48,882 nucleotides of DNA from Anaerostipes sp. Lineage in GTDB: Bacteria; Bacillota; Clostridia; Lachnospirales; Lachnospiraceae. Positions 1-9,932 of the stretch are shown one piece after another (position 1 is the first letter of the stretch; every line of letters begins with the position of its first letter). The position numbers were made by a program, and so were the translations under genes. The notes beneath the pieces are model-generated. The model was given only the letters and a program-made list of their open reading frames with translations. It was not told the DNA's origin and made no database searches. The DNA is taken from NCBI RefSeq assembly GCF_018381315.1, contig NZ_JAGZSD010000024.1:1-48882 (forward strand), read 5' to 3'.

Positions 1-2222
1 GATCTGGGTTCCGTTTGGAGTTGCAATCGTCAGCGGATAATCTCCTGTTTTCCCTGCTGTTTTTTCCTCATTGATCTTTTGTATCTGGGAACTATCCGGG
101 AACAAAAGATCCTCTCTGGATATGCTGGCCGGCTGGTTGTCCCAAGCCACAACGCCTGAAAATTCCTTCAGCTGTTCTTCCGTGAAGGCCTTTCCTCCGG
201 TCTGGCTGATAATATTCAGGCCTTTGATCATCTCTCCGTTTTCTTCTGTGGTTTCATCATAGGCTTTCAGAATCACCTCCACGGTGGCTTTCTTACCCGA
301 TGGAGAAGTGAAGGTGAGATCAAACTTTCCGCCTTTTCCTGATGTCTTGACTTCATTGATCGCCGCCAGCTGATCTGCATCTGGTGTCAGATCTTTTTGG
401 TCGTATGTAGCTCCATTCTCGTTTTTCCCTTTTACATCACAGAGCTTCTGCACGTCTTCTTCTGTCCATGCATCCCCTCCCGAATCGGCACCGCAGTCAT
501 CTGCGGCTATGGTAGGCTCCATCTGTTCCGGACGGATATCCGCTGCATCGGTTCCTTTGTCTTTCAGGTATACAGTTATTGTAGCCGTTGTTCCATTGGG
601 CGTTGTAAAGGTTAAAGGAAACTCTCCGGTCTTTCCGGCAGTCTTCGCTTCGTTAATTACGTCCAGCTGGCTTTTGTCTGCATAAGTCAGATCGCTTATA
701 AGAAAATCTGAACCGTTTTCCTGTTTTCCGGTCACCATGGTGATTCCCTTTAACTGTTCTTCTGTAAACGGTGCGCCTCCGGTCTGGCTAAAAACATGAT
801 TGGCCCCGATCTGCTCCTTTGTGGAGTCTTCGATGCCGTTTGCATCCCGAAACGGTCCGAAATATACTTTGGTATAAAACTTCCCTACATTGATCTCTTT
901 TTTCTCTTTAAAGGGTGTTCCTTCTACGAAACTATAGTTCGTAAGTGAAATACCGTCCTGTATGTATCCCTGATAGCCAAACTCAGGAACCGCTGCTACA
1001 TTTGTGACCAAGGATGTTCCGCCTCCAGATCCGATACCAGGCATATCACTTTCGGAGTCTCCAACAGCAATGACAATCGTGTCACCTCCGCTGATTCTAA
1101 TATCATTCACCTTCATACTCTGATTATCAAAGCCCATACCTGTCATGGATGTTCCGATTCCAGGGGCATACTGGCCTCCAACAGCTTCAACCTTTCCTCC
1201 ATAGATGTAGATTCCATCTACTTTAGTCCCAAGTCCGCCGCCGATTCCTGCTCCATATGTTGTGCCTGTCGCTTTGATATTACCTCCATATATACGAATA
1301 TTTTTGGCATATCCTTTGCCTCCGCTGTTATGTTCCGTAGTACATGCAGCACCTATTCCACAGGAATGTTCTCCTCCGGATACTTCTATATTCCCTCCTT
1401 TTATAGTGAAATTGGAAAAACCAGCTTCATCTGCTTTTTTTGTTCCTCTTAAACTGCTCCCAATACCGCAGATATCCAATGTACCAGGATTCCCTTTTGC
1501 ACTCAGAAATCCGCATGTATCATCACAGATATGCCCTTCTTCATCAGCATTCTGACACGTTATGACCAGCTCTCCGTCCATTCCATCTTTGTTTATCGCA
1601 CATCCTCCTGCAGTAAAATCCGCACCTTTACAGTCACAATATAAGCGGTTATTACCTATTAATGTAATGGTTACATATGCATGAGATACATTAATACAGT
1701 CATAGGAGGTTACGGTAATGTCCACATTATCCAAGGTCAATGCTGTATTTACATTCTTATTCACAGTCACCCTGTAAGAAGATGTACTCCCTGTAATCCA
1801 ATATCCCTTCGGATTTAATTCCGTCTCATTTTCAGAAAGTCCTCCGCCAACGGCTCCATTTTCAGTTATCGTTATATCCCCTTTGCTGACATCTAAAAAA
1901 GTTTGTCCGTTTTCTGCCAATGCTTTTTTGTTTCCTGCTGTTTTTATCTTCTTTTTGACAGTGTCGTTTTTTTCCTGTTCCGCTGTCACTGCTGCAGTCG
2001 TTTCTGCCTTAATATCCTCTTCCTCAGCTGTGTTTATTGCCGGGCTTTTCAGGGATTCCTCCGCTGCACTCTCCGGAGGCATTTCCTTTATTTCACAAAT
2101 ACCCCCCCCCCGGTTTTTCCAGACATTTCCTCTTTCTGAGCCTTCAGCGGCATCCCTGTACCAATTCCCACTGCCATCATCAGAGTAACTGCGGTCAGCC
2201 GTTTCTTCCATGTTTTTTTCAT
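1..2222 (-). CDS. P1: phase-variable beta-helix surface protein, 3' end outside window
   Basis: Incomplete member of the surface family. The start at 2222 (MKKTWKKRLTAV...) follows a GGATGGAGAG ribosome site and gives a signal peptide ending near residue 30. A run of ten G (2102-2111) then breaks the frame: read on from the signal peptide, translation stops 14 bases after the run (VFVK then stop). In the other frame the coding is open from the run to the window edge, starting ICEIKEMPPESAAEE and running through the conserved TFLDVSKGDI segment, the beta-helix (motifs GGNIKATGTTYGAGIGGG and GDTIVIAVGD) and about two and a half Ig-like repeats. A length of 8 or 11 G would join the two frames. 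The InlB-like repeat and anchor lie outside the window. Frame reading is direct; carbohydrate binding is inferred from resemblance to Cthe_2159-type domains. Confidence 0.85.
2102..2111 (-). repeat. Poly-G tract (G10) in P1
   Basis: Ten consecutive C on the plus strand, that is G10 on the coding strand, between the signal peptide and the mature coding region. In-frame joining needs a length of 2 modulo 3 (8 or 11), so this copy is OFF by one base from 11. Confidence 0.9.
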
Positions 2223-2243
2223 TTTCTCTCCATCCTTTCCTCT

Positions 2244-2265
2244 GCCCTTGAGCGCTTTTCCGGGC
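2244..2265 (-). promoter_or_regulatory. Leader inverted repeat upstream of P1
   Basis: GCCC and GGGC arms enclose a GAAAAGCGCTC core. The repeat lies between the predicted promoter and the ribosome site. The same element occurs ahead of all nine G-tract copies. Confidence 0.55.
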
Positions 2266-2283
2266 AAATATTAAAATCATTCA

Positions 2284-2315
2284 TTATAAGAGTTTTGCTT
2301 ATTTTTGAAGGTTAG
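2284..2315 (-). promoter_or_regulatory. Family promoter of P1
   Basis: CTAACC (2310-2315 complement) and TTATAA (2284-2289) are separated by exactly 20 bases. The arrangement is the same upstream of every complete copy. Confidence 0.7.
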
Positions 2316-2329
2316 AACAAAAAAAGAAA

Positions 2330-2352
2330 CAGGGGACAGTTTTTGTCCCCTG
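2330..2352 (-). terminator. Terminator after P2
   Basis: A perfect 9-bp stem (CAGGGGACA / TGTCCCCTG) is followed on the minus strand by TTTCTTTTTTT, just after the P2 stop and just before the P1 promoter. Confidence 0.85.
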
Positions 2353-2364
2353 AGATTAAAAAAG

Positions 2365-5341
2365 CTATTTTCTTATTCGTTTTCTATAGAAACAGAAAGC
2401 AAGAATTCCTGTTCCTCCTGCCATACAGGAAAATACCCATGGAGTTTTATCTGATTCTCCTGTCTTTGCTGCCGCTTCTGATTTTCCTTTTGAAACTTCC
2501 CTGTAATTCCATTTTCCCTTTTTGGAACTTTTCTCATTATTTTCAGCAGATGTTTTTCTGGTATTTTTATCTGTGTTCTGAACCTCCGGTTTTTCTTCCT
2601 CCGGCTTTTTCCATCGGGCCTTCAGTGTCATTCCTTCATGCACAGGTGTGTTAAAATCCCATTTCACTTCTTTTCCATTTTCATCAGTGTAATACCAGCC
2701 TTCAAAAATATAACCCGGCTTCTGCGGATCCTTTGGTTTGGTCAGACAGGTTCCTCCTTCTACCGTCTGATTCTCTGGTTTATCTTTCCCTCCGTCTGCA
2801 TCAAAAGAAACTTCATGTTTTCCTGTCAAGGTTACCTTCACTTCTGCTTTTGTTCCGTCCTTCATTGAAAATGTCAGATCAAATGTCCCTGTTTTGCCGG
2901 AAACCTTATATTTATTAATAATATCAAGCTGCTTTTGATCGGGAGTAACCAATGCATTATCTCCGTTTTTATTTTTCCCTGCAGCTTTGCATAAAGCTTT
3001 GATTTCATTTTCGGAAAATGCCGATCCACCGGTTGGTGCAGACGTATCATTTGCTCCTATAAACGAATGGTCAATCCTGTCATTTGCTGCATCTGTGCCG
3101 CTGTCCCTCAGGAATACTGTAATTGTCACCTTTGTCTTTTCCGGTGTCTGATATGAGAGCGGAAATTCTCCGGTCCTGCCGGAAGTCTTTGCCTCATTGA
3201 TAGCCTTCAGTTCCTCAGTATCACACAATTCCAGCTGATCTGCCGGAATTTCATTCCCATCTTTATCAAATGCTTTAACCTGAGTCAATTCATTTAACTG
3301 TTCCTTTGTAAATGCATTTCCCCCTGTCTTGCTGATGACATTTTTAGCCTTAATCATTTCCCCGCTGTCCGCATCTTCTGTAATACCGTCAAACTCTCCT
3401 GTAAGAGAAACGGTAACCGTCACCTCTGTCCCGTCGGGAGCCCTGTATGTGAGTTCAAATTCTCCTGCTTTCCCCGCAGTTTTTGCTTCATTAATTTTTT
3501 TCAGCTGTGAGCTGTCTACTGTAAAATCGCTCAGATCAATATTATTTCCGTCTTTATCTTTTGCCTTAAGCTGTCCATACTCAATAACCTGCTCTTCTGT
3601 AAGCTCACTTCCTCCGGTTTCCCTCTCAAAATCATTGGCACCTACTGATATTTTCGGATTATCAGGATCAAATTTCTCGGCATCTGTACCGTCATCTCTG
3701 AGTGAAATTGTCACTGTAGCTTTTGTGCCGTTTGGTGTTGTAAATGTCAGAGGAAAATCTCCTGTCTTACCCGAACTCTTTGCCTCATTAATGACTTCCA
3801 GCTGCTTCATATCAGAAAGAGTCAGCTGGCCAGCCGGGAAGTCCTGCCCGTCCGACTGCTTTCCTGTCGCCTTTGCCAGCAATGTGATCTGTTCTGCTGT
3901 AAAACCATCTCCTCCGGTCTTACTGATGACATGGTTGGCTCCAATCTGTTCTTTTGTATTCTTATCTATTCCGTTTGCATCCCGGAACGGTCCAAAATAA
4001 ACCTGTGTGTAGAACTTTTCTACCCTGATATCTGTTTTCTCCTGAAAAGGTGTGCCATCCATAAAAGTATAATCTGTAAGGGAGGTTCCATCCTGTATAT
4101 AGCCCTGAAATTTATCATCCGGCGCTGCTGTAACATTGGAAACATACTGAGAGCCGGAACCGGAACCGATTCCCGGCATATTCGTATCTGCATCTCCTAT
4201 TGCAGTCACCACTGTGTCCCCGCCGCTGATACAGACATTCTCTGTAGTCTTGCTTACAGCGTCGTCTCCGGTGGATGCACCGATTCCTGGTGCATTTGCG
4301 CCTCCTCTTGCCTCTACAGTTCCCCCTGATATATAAATTCCGTCAACTTTATTCCCATATCCTGAGCCAATGCCGGATCCAAACTCCGTTCCGATGGCTT
4401 TCACATTTCCCCCGGTAATCGATATGTTCTTTGTATAAGCCCCGGTATATGCCTCAGTCCAGCATGCCGAACCAATAGCCGGACAATGAAGTCCTCCCAG
4501 TGCTTCAATATTGCCTCCTTCAATCGTAAAATCTGAAAATCCCGATTCTCCGGCTGTCTTTCTATTTTTGATGCTGCTTCCGATTGCACCTACATGGACT
4601 CCCTCTCCTTTTGCTGAGAGTGATCCGCAGGAACTGTCACAGCGATGGTCATTCTGTGCCGATGATTCGCATCGAATGGTCAGGCTTCCGTCCATGCCGT
4701 CTTTTGTCAGTGCATTGCTTGCCTCGACCTGTGTACACAGAAGCTTATTATCTCCAACTAAGGTTATGGTGACATTGGCATGCGATACATTGATACAGTC
4801 TGAGACAGCACATGCAATATCAACATTATCCAGTGTTATATCTGCAGTCACATTTTTTTCTACAACAATATTAAACTGATTCGTAGTTCCTATAATCCAA
4901 TATCCCTTTTTATTCAGGCTTGTTTCGTTTTCCGCCAGACCTCCGCCGGCTGCACCATTTTCTGTGATACGAATATTTCCTTTGCTTACATCCAAAAGGG
5001 TCTGTCCGTTTTCTTTCAGTACTTTTTTGGCAGCTGTTTTGTTTGTTTTATTTTGCCTAGTTCTGTTTTCTTCGTTCTCCGCTATATCTTCTGCAGCTGC
5101 CTCAGACTTTTCCGTCTGGTCATTTTCTTCAGATTTTGGTATTATCATTGGCGTTTTAAGGATTTCCTGTGTGGTTTCCTCCGGTATACATTCCGTCTTT
5201 AAATTCTCAATTCTGGAAATACCCCCCCCCGGTTTTTCCAGGTATTTCCTCTCCATGAGCGCTTAATACAGACTCTGCTCCGGTCCCCATGGCTAGGATC
5301 AGAGAAACTGCAGCCAGACGTCTCATCCATTGCTTTTTCAT
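2365..5341 (-). CDS. P2: phase-variable beta-helix surface protein, OFF
   Basis: The signal peptide starts at 5341 (MKKQWMRRLAAVSLIL). It is followed by G9 (5222-5230), after which its frame ends within five codons (YFQN, stop). The long open frame, uninterrupted from the tract to the stop at 2365, joins it only with 8 or 11 G (991 residues at G8). Order of parts: linker rich in E, N, T and K; conserved TLLDVSKGNIRIT; beta-helix with DCINVSHANVTITL, a Cys pair in HRCDDSCGSL... type context and GGNVKAIGTEFGSGIGSG; YFGPFRD; four Ig-like repeats each starting near (I)GAN/TGG; an InlB-type repeat ending KARWKK; AAKTGE sorting-like motif; membrane span; tail YRKRIRK. Sortase anchoring is inferred; the motif lacks the canonical LP. 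A cytoplasmic start (ATG at 5256) is in the long frame but would lack the signal peptide. Confidence 0.9.
5222..5230 (-). repeat. Poly-G tract (G9) in P2
   Basis: Nine C on the plus strand. The signal-to-stop span is 2977 bases, one more than a multiple of three, which agrees with one surplus G. ON length is 8 or 11. Confidence 0.92.
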
Positions 5342-5367
5342 TGTTCTGTCCATCCTTTCTTTTTTCT

Positions 5368-5393
5368 GCCCTCAAGTGCACTCTTTTTTGGGC
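5368..5393 (-). promoter_or_regulatory. Leader inverted repeat upstream of P2
   Basis: GCCC ... GGGC arms around the palindrome GTGCAC, located between the promoter and the ribosome site. Confidence 0.55.
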
Positions 5394-5414
5394 GCTTTTG
5401 CTTTTTCTTTGACT

Positions 5415-5446
5415 TTATAAGAAACTTCTGTTTTATAAAAGGTTAG
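5415..5446 (-). promoter_or_regulatory. Family promoter of P2
   Basis: CTAACC (5441-5446 complement), 20-base spacer, TTATAA (5415-5420). Confidence 0.7.
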
Positions 5447-5491
5447 AATACTTGTAAAACTAAAATTGAATTTTCCTATGCGATTAGAAAA

Positions 5492-5517
5492 ATACCGGTG
5501 AAACCAATCACCGGTAT
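5492..5517 (-). terminator. Terminator after P3
   Basis: Perfect 10-bp arms ATACCGGTGA / TCACCGGTAT with a short loop. On the minus strand the stem is followed by TTTTCTAATC. It lies between the P3 stop and the P2 promoter. Confidence 0.8.
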
Positions 5518-5556
5518 AAAGTAATGAAAATTTCTATATTTATATCTTAATTTATT

Positions 5557-8500
5557 TTATACTTTCCCCTTTTTCTTCTTTAAAAAATAAAAGCAAATCC
5601 CGACGGTTCCTGCCAAACAGCCGATCATCCACGGCATTTGGCCTTCATCTCCTGTCTTTGCCGTGTTCCCGCTTTCTTTATTATCTGTGCCTCCCAGTTC
5701 TTTGTAATTCCATTGATCTTCTTTCCCCTTCTCAGGCTTTGTCCGGCCTGTCTTTTCTGTGTCAGCTGTATGAGACGTATTCTCGCTTGTAATCTGCGTC
5801 CATTTAGCTTTTAAAGTTATATTCTCATGGACGGGTGTGTTAAAATCCCATTTTATTTCTTTTCCACTTTCATCAGTAAGATACCAGCCATCGAATTTAC
5901 AGTCTGTCTTCTTTGGGTCCTTCGGTTTTACCGCGGTCTCTCCCCCTGAAACAGTCTGCTTTGGGGGCTGATAGTCGCCTCCGTCAGAGTCAAAGATTAC
6001 CGTATGCTTACCGGTCAAAGTAACCGTTACCTGTACATTCATTCCATCTTCCATAAAAAATGTTACAGAAAAGGTTCCGGTCTTAGACTTCTTTTTGGCC
6101 TCATTCAGCACTTCCATCTGTTTTTTGTCTATAGACAAATCCACATTGTCTCCATTTTCGTTTTTTCCTTTGGCACCGCACAGAACAGTCAGTTCTTCCT
6201 CTGTAAATGCAGCTCCTCCGCTTGGATGAACCGCATTGTTGGCACCGATGCTTGGATGTTTGATCTCTCCTGATGCTGCTCCGTCCGTTCCTTCTTTCCG
6301 CAAATAGACCTGTATCGTAATCTGAAGGCCTTCCTCCGTTGCAAAGGTAAGAGGAAAATCTCCGGTCTCCCCAGCTGTTTTAGCACGGTTGACTGCCTCC
6401 AGCTGTGATGCATCAGGTATTAGAATATCTTCTGTCCTTACCGCAGCCCCATCTTTGGAAACGGCATTTACACGGCTCATTTCTTTCAGCTGTTCCCCGA
6501 GAAACGGCAGGCCTCCGGTCTTGCTGATCACATGAAATCCTCTGATCAGTCCGCTGCTCTCAGAATCCTGCATGATTTCATCATAGGCACCGTAAACCGT
6601 AACTTTAATCTCCACAGTTTTTCCATCCGGTGAAGTAAATGTCAACGGAAAGGTTCCTGCCTTCCCCTGGGTCTTAGCCTGGTTAATCGCTTCCAGTTGT
6701 TTCTGGTTGACCAAAAAATTATCCTGTCCATGAGTTGTTCCGTTCTTATCTTTTCCCTGCACAGATGCAGCCTGGCGGACTTCTGATTCTGTAAGGCCTG
6801 CTCCCCCGGCCTCAGTCAAAAAACTGTCGGCTCCGATCGTCGGCTCCGGCTGGCTTGGATCCATATCCGCTGAATCCGTTCCCTCATCCTTCAGATAAAC
6901 GGTAACTGTTGTCCGGGTCCCGTTAGGTGTCGTCACCGTCAGGGGATATTCTCCGGTTTTCCCGGCTTTCTTTGCGTCATTGATTGCTTTGATCTGGTCC
7001 TCCGATACAAAGGTCAGCTGGTCCTCTGAAAATTCACTTCCGTCTCCCTTTTTCCCCGTAACTTTGATCAGCTGCTTCAGCTGATTGGAAGTAAATTCCT
7101 TCCCTCCGGTTTTACTGATCAGATTATTAGCCCCGATTTGTTCATTGGTATCAGAGTTGATTTCATTTTTATCACGAAAAGGTCCAAAGTATACCATAGT
7201 AAAAAACCGGCCGACCTTGATTCCTGTCTTTACTGAAAACGGTGTTCCTTCTGAAAATTCATAGATATCCTCAGATTCTCCATCCTGAATATATCCCTGA
7301 AATCCTTCATCCGGCACAGCTGCAACGTCAGTATTATAACTTTCACCCCTGGCAGATCCGATTCCGGGCATATTTGTGGACTGGTCACCAACAGCTGTCA
7401 CTACAGTGTCACCTCCGCTGATTTCCAAATGTTCTGTCGTTCCCGAAACCTTGTATGAACCGCTGAAATCAGAAGCCCCGATGCCCGGAGCATGTGTTCC
7501 GCCCGTCGCGGTCACTGTGCCTCCTGTAATATAGATTCCATCTACTTTATTTCCATATCCTGAACCGATGCCTGATCCATAGTCCGTTCCCGTAGCCTTC
7601 ACATTCCCGCCGGATATCCTTATATTCTTCGTATAACCGCTGCCATTGCTGGTGTCTTCTGTGACACAGGCAGACCCGATTCCCGGGCAGTGTGCTCCTC
7701 CGGAAGCCTCAATATTGCCGCCTTTGATTGTAAAGTTTGCAAATCCCATATGTACCTTATCTATATCTGTATAAGAAGAATTTCTGACTGTATTTCCGAT
7801 AGCTCCCGCATGCTTTATAGACGGATTCCCTTTGGCTGTCAGACTGCCGCAGGAATCATCGCATTTATGTCCGGGTACATTGGCTTTTTGGCACTGTATC
7901 GTCAGAAACCCGTCCATTCCATCCTTGGCAAGCGCACATCCCTGGGCCCTTAACTTATTGTTTCCGGCATTGCAGATCAGTTCATTTTCCCCAAGTAATG
8001 TTATCGTAACGTCTGCGTGTGATACATTGATACAATCCATTTTTGTACTATCGCAGGTAATCTTTACATCTTCTAAAGTCAGATTTGTTTTTACGTTTTC
8101 ATCTACAATAATATTGTACTGGTCCGTGTTCCCGTTGATCCAGTATCCCTCTTTATTCAGGCTGTCTTCCTTTTCATCCAGCCCTCCGCCCTCTGCTCCT
8201 GTTTCCGTGATCCGGATATCTCCAAGACTCACATCCAAAAGTGTCTGTCCATTTTTTAATGCTGCCTTCTTGCGGACCATTCTTTTGCTTTTCTGCTCCG
8301 GCTTTTTTAGATCCTTTACCTCTGCCTCTTCTGTTTTCTCTGTCTGCTCAACGGTTTCTGTTTCAGCCTCTGCTGCCTGCTGCTCATCCCCACTTTCCTC
8401 ACTTGACGCGGAGGTTAAATCTCGGGATTCGTACCCCCCCCCCCGAATTTACAGTTGTTTCCTCTTCTTCTCCTGCTGCACTGAGCATTGTCATTCCCAT

Positions 8501-8563
8501 TCCTGCAGTGAATGTAATAACAAGCCCCGCTGCAGCCAGACGCTTCATCCATGGTTTCTTCAT
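5557..8563 (-). CDS. P3: phase-variable beta-helix surface protein, OFF
   Basis: Start at 8563 (MKKPWMKRLAAAGLVI), signal peptide ending near LSAAGEEEE. A G11 run (8434-8444) follows TC rather than CC, so its phase rule differs from the other copies: 10 or 13 G (1 modulo 3) would be ON, giving 1001 residues at G10. As sequenced the signal frame reaches a stop 12 codons after the run. The long frame then reads YESRDLTSASSEESG, a KPEQKSK-type linker, TLLDVSLGDIRIT, beta-helix (KCDDSCGSL, GGNVKATGTDYGSGIGSG), four Ig-like repeats, InlB-type repeat, TAKTGDEG, membrane span and tail KKKKGKV. It lies directly downstream of sigma gene 8684-9793 but is separated from it by a terminator and has its own promoter. 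Confidence 0.9.
8434..8444 (-). repeat. Poly-G tract (G11) in P3
   Basis: Eleven C on the plus strand, the longest run in the window. The signal-to-stop span is 3007 bases (one over a multiple of three), so one G too many for expression. Confidence 0.92.
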
Positions 8564-8581
8564 TCTCTCTCCGTCCTTTCC

Positions 8582-8610
8582 CGCTCCAAAGTGCGCACTT
8601 TTTGGGAGCG
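8582..8610 (-). promoter_or_regulatory. Leader inverted repeat upstream of P3, covarying arms
   Basis: Outer arms CGCTCC / GGAGCG enclose AAAGTGCGCACTTT. The other copies have GCCC / GGGC arms around GTGCAC or a similar core. Both arms differ here, but pairing is kept. Confidence 0.6.
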
Positions 8611-8625
8611 ATACGTTTTTATCCG

Positions 8626-8657
8626 TTATAGGACTGGATGATTCAAAAAAAGGTTAG
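8626..8657 (-). promoter_or_regulatory. Family promoter of P3
   Basis: CTAACC (8652-8657 complement), 20-base spacer, CTATAA (8626-8631 complement). The CTAACC abuts the terminator of the upstream sigma gene. Confidence 0.7.
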
Positions 8658-8661
8658 AAAA

Positions 8662-8683
8662 AAGAGGCTTAAAAAAGCCTCTT
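8662..8683 (-). terminator. Terminator after sigma gene 1
   Basis: Stem AAGAGGCTT / AAGCCTCTT followed by TTTTTC on the minus strand, immediately after the stop codon at 8684. Confidence 0.85.
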
Positions 8684-9793
8684 CTATTCTCTGTTAAATT
8701 CAAATATCCTTTGATTCCCTGCTTTGTCAGTCAGGTACAGTTTAAAATTTTCTGTCTTAGGCGGAACATAAAAAATCTCCTGATTCGTATCACAGGTAAG
8801 CCCGGACACTCTTTTCCCCGATTTGCCAAGAGCATAGGTCTTTTCGTAATCTACATCTCCATCCACATAGATTGCCAGACGTCCGGTCTTTTTTTCAACC
8901 TTTGCCCGGAGTATGGAAGCCGGAGTGATCTTTTTAGGTTTAGGCTTCGGTTTTTCAGGGATCTTGATTCCTTTCAGGCTTTTTGTCTCCATCTTCACCT
9001 GAGGAGTCTCTAAGCCGCCGAAGTCAGCTGCGGGAAGAGGATCCTCATGGAGCAGCACAAAGCCTGCTGTTCCAGCCCCGGCAGCTATAGCCGCACCAAG
9101 AACTGCCTTTTTTATTATCATTGCCCCTTTTCCGGCATTGTTTCCCGCAGTATACAGAGACCCTCTCAGGATCGGATACAGAGTAAAGAAACCGAATCCT
9201 CTGATCTTCAGTGCTTCCCTGTCTGCTTTCGGCAGATTTTCTATCTGTTTTTTCAGATTTTTCCGCGCATGAAACAATAGGTTTTTGACTGCATTCACAT
9301 TACAGTCCATGATCTCAGCGATCTCTTTCATCTTCAGCTGTTCAAGCGCACTCAAAATAATAGCAGCCCTTTGCTTGTCCGGAAGGTTCTGGATGCATTC
9401 ATGAAGGATTCTCGTCTTCTCATCTTCCAAAATAAACTCCTGGGGTTCCGGTTCTTTGGAAGACATGCTCTGAATGAAGTCCACTACTTCATTCCCAAGG
9501 ATATCTGCCTGGCTGTTCTTTTTGGCATTCCTGAGACTGCACCTGTAAGCAATCTGCCGCTGCCATGCACAAAAAGCCATATTATCCTTCAATGCAGGAA
9601 GGTTTCTGTAAATCTCTATAAAGACATCCTGAAGGATGTCCTCTGCCTCAGTGGCATTTCCACAGAAATTCAGCACAAACAGTCTGGCCTGATCGTATGT
9701 CTGGCGGTACAAATATTCAAATGCTCTTTCGTCCCCCTGCTTTGCCCTTTCCACATACGGACAAAGATTTTTATAGAAATTCTCGTCCCTCAT
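8684..9793 (-). CDS. Membrane-tethered ECF-type sigma factor (copy 1)
   Basis: 369 residues. Residues 1-185 read as a sigma-70 ECF core: region 2 around ILQDVFIEIYRNLPAL (53-68) and a region 4 helix-turn-helix in LPDKQRAAIILSALEQ (137-152) through MDCNVNAVKNLLFHARK. Unusually for this class, a hydrophobic Ala/Gly-rich span (about 226-248) follows, then a KPKPKPKK linker and an extracytoplasmic domain of about 90 residues ending LYLTDKAGNQRIFEFN, which looks Ig-like. No separate anti-sigma gene is adjacent, so the C-terminal half may act as built-in sensor and restraint (inference). The start at ATG 9793 follows GGGAGAG. It lies in the surface family cluster and is about 50% identical by eye to the second copy. 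Likely target: the CTAAC-N20/21-TTATAA promoters, which its own gene lacks. Confidence 0.9.
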   Translation of the reverse strand: MRDENFYKNLCPYVERAKQGDERAFEYLYRQTYDQARLFVLNFCGNATEAEDILQDVFIEIYRNLPALKDNMAFCAWQRQIAYRCSLRNAKKNSQADILGNEVVDFIQSMSSKEPEPQEFILEDEKTRILHECIQNLPDKQRAAIILSALEQLKMKEIAEIMDCNVNAVKNLLFHARKNLKKQIENLPKADREALKIRGFGFFTLYPILRGSLYTAGNNAGKGAMIIKKAVLGAAIAAGAGTAGFVLLHEDPLPAADFGGLETPQVKMETKSLKGIKIPEKPKPKPKKITPASILRAKVEKKTGRLAIYVDGDVDYEKTYALGKSGKRVSGLTCDTNQEIFYVPPKTENFKLYLTDKAGNQRIFEFNRE

Positions 9794-9825
9794 CTCTCCC
9801 TAACCTTTCTCTTTTGTTCACTTTC

Positions 9826-9854
9826 ACTATAAAATAGATCTTTTATAAATACAA
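9826..9854 (-). promoter_or_regulatory. Sigma-A-type promoter of sigma gene 1
   Basis: TTGTAT (9849-9854 complement), 17-base spacer, TATAGT (9826-9831 complement). This differs clearly from the surface-gene promoters. Confidence 0.55.
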
Positions 9855-9932
9855 GAGGTAATCATTGTAATCACAAAATTAATTATAGTTCAGAGAGAGG
9901 TCAGCAGGTTCCGAACGGGCCTCCGAGAGACT

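Noticed and set aside
3329..4000. Long plus-strand open frame opposite P2 (and similar ones opposite the other surface genes)
   Set aside because: Antisense shadow of a repetitive coding sequence; low-complexity Ser/Pro/Val composition and no ribosome site.
2365..5256. Taking the longest open frame (start at 5256) as the true P2 start, and similar internal starts in the other copies
   Set aside because: Such starts lack the signal peptide and differ arbitrarily among copies (ATG, GTG, TTG), while every copy has a well-placed signal-peptide ATG with ribosome site upstream of the G tract.
9810..9815. CTAACC on the plus strand next to sigma gene 1
   Set aside because: Wrong orientation for the sigma gene and no TTATAA-like box 20 bases downstream (AGATCT there), so not a family promoter.
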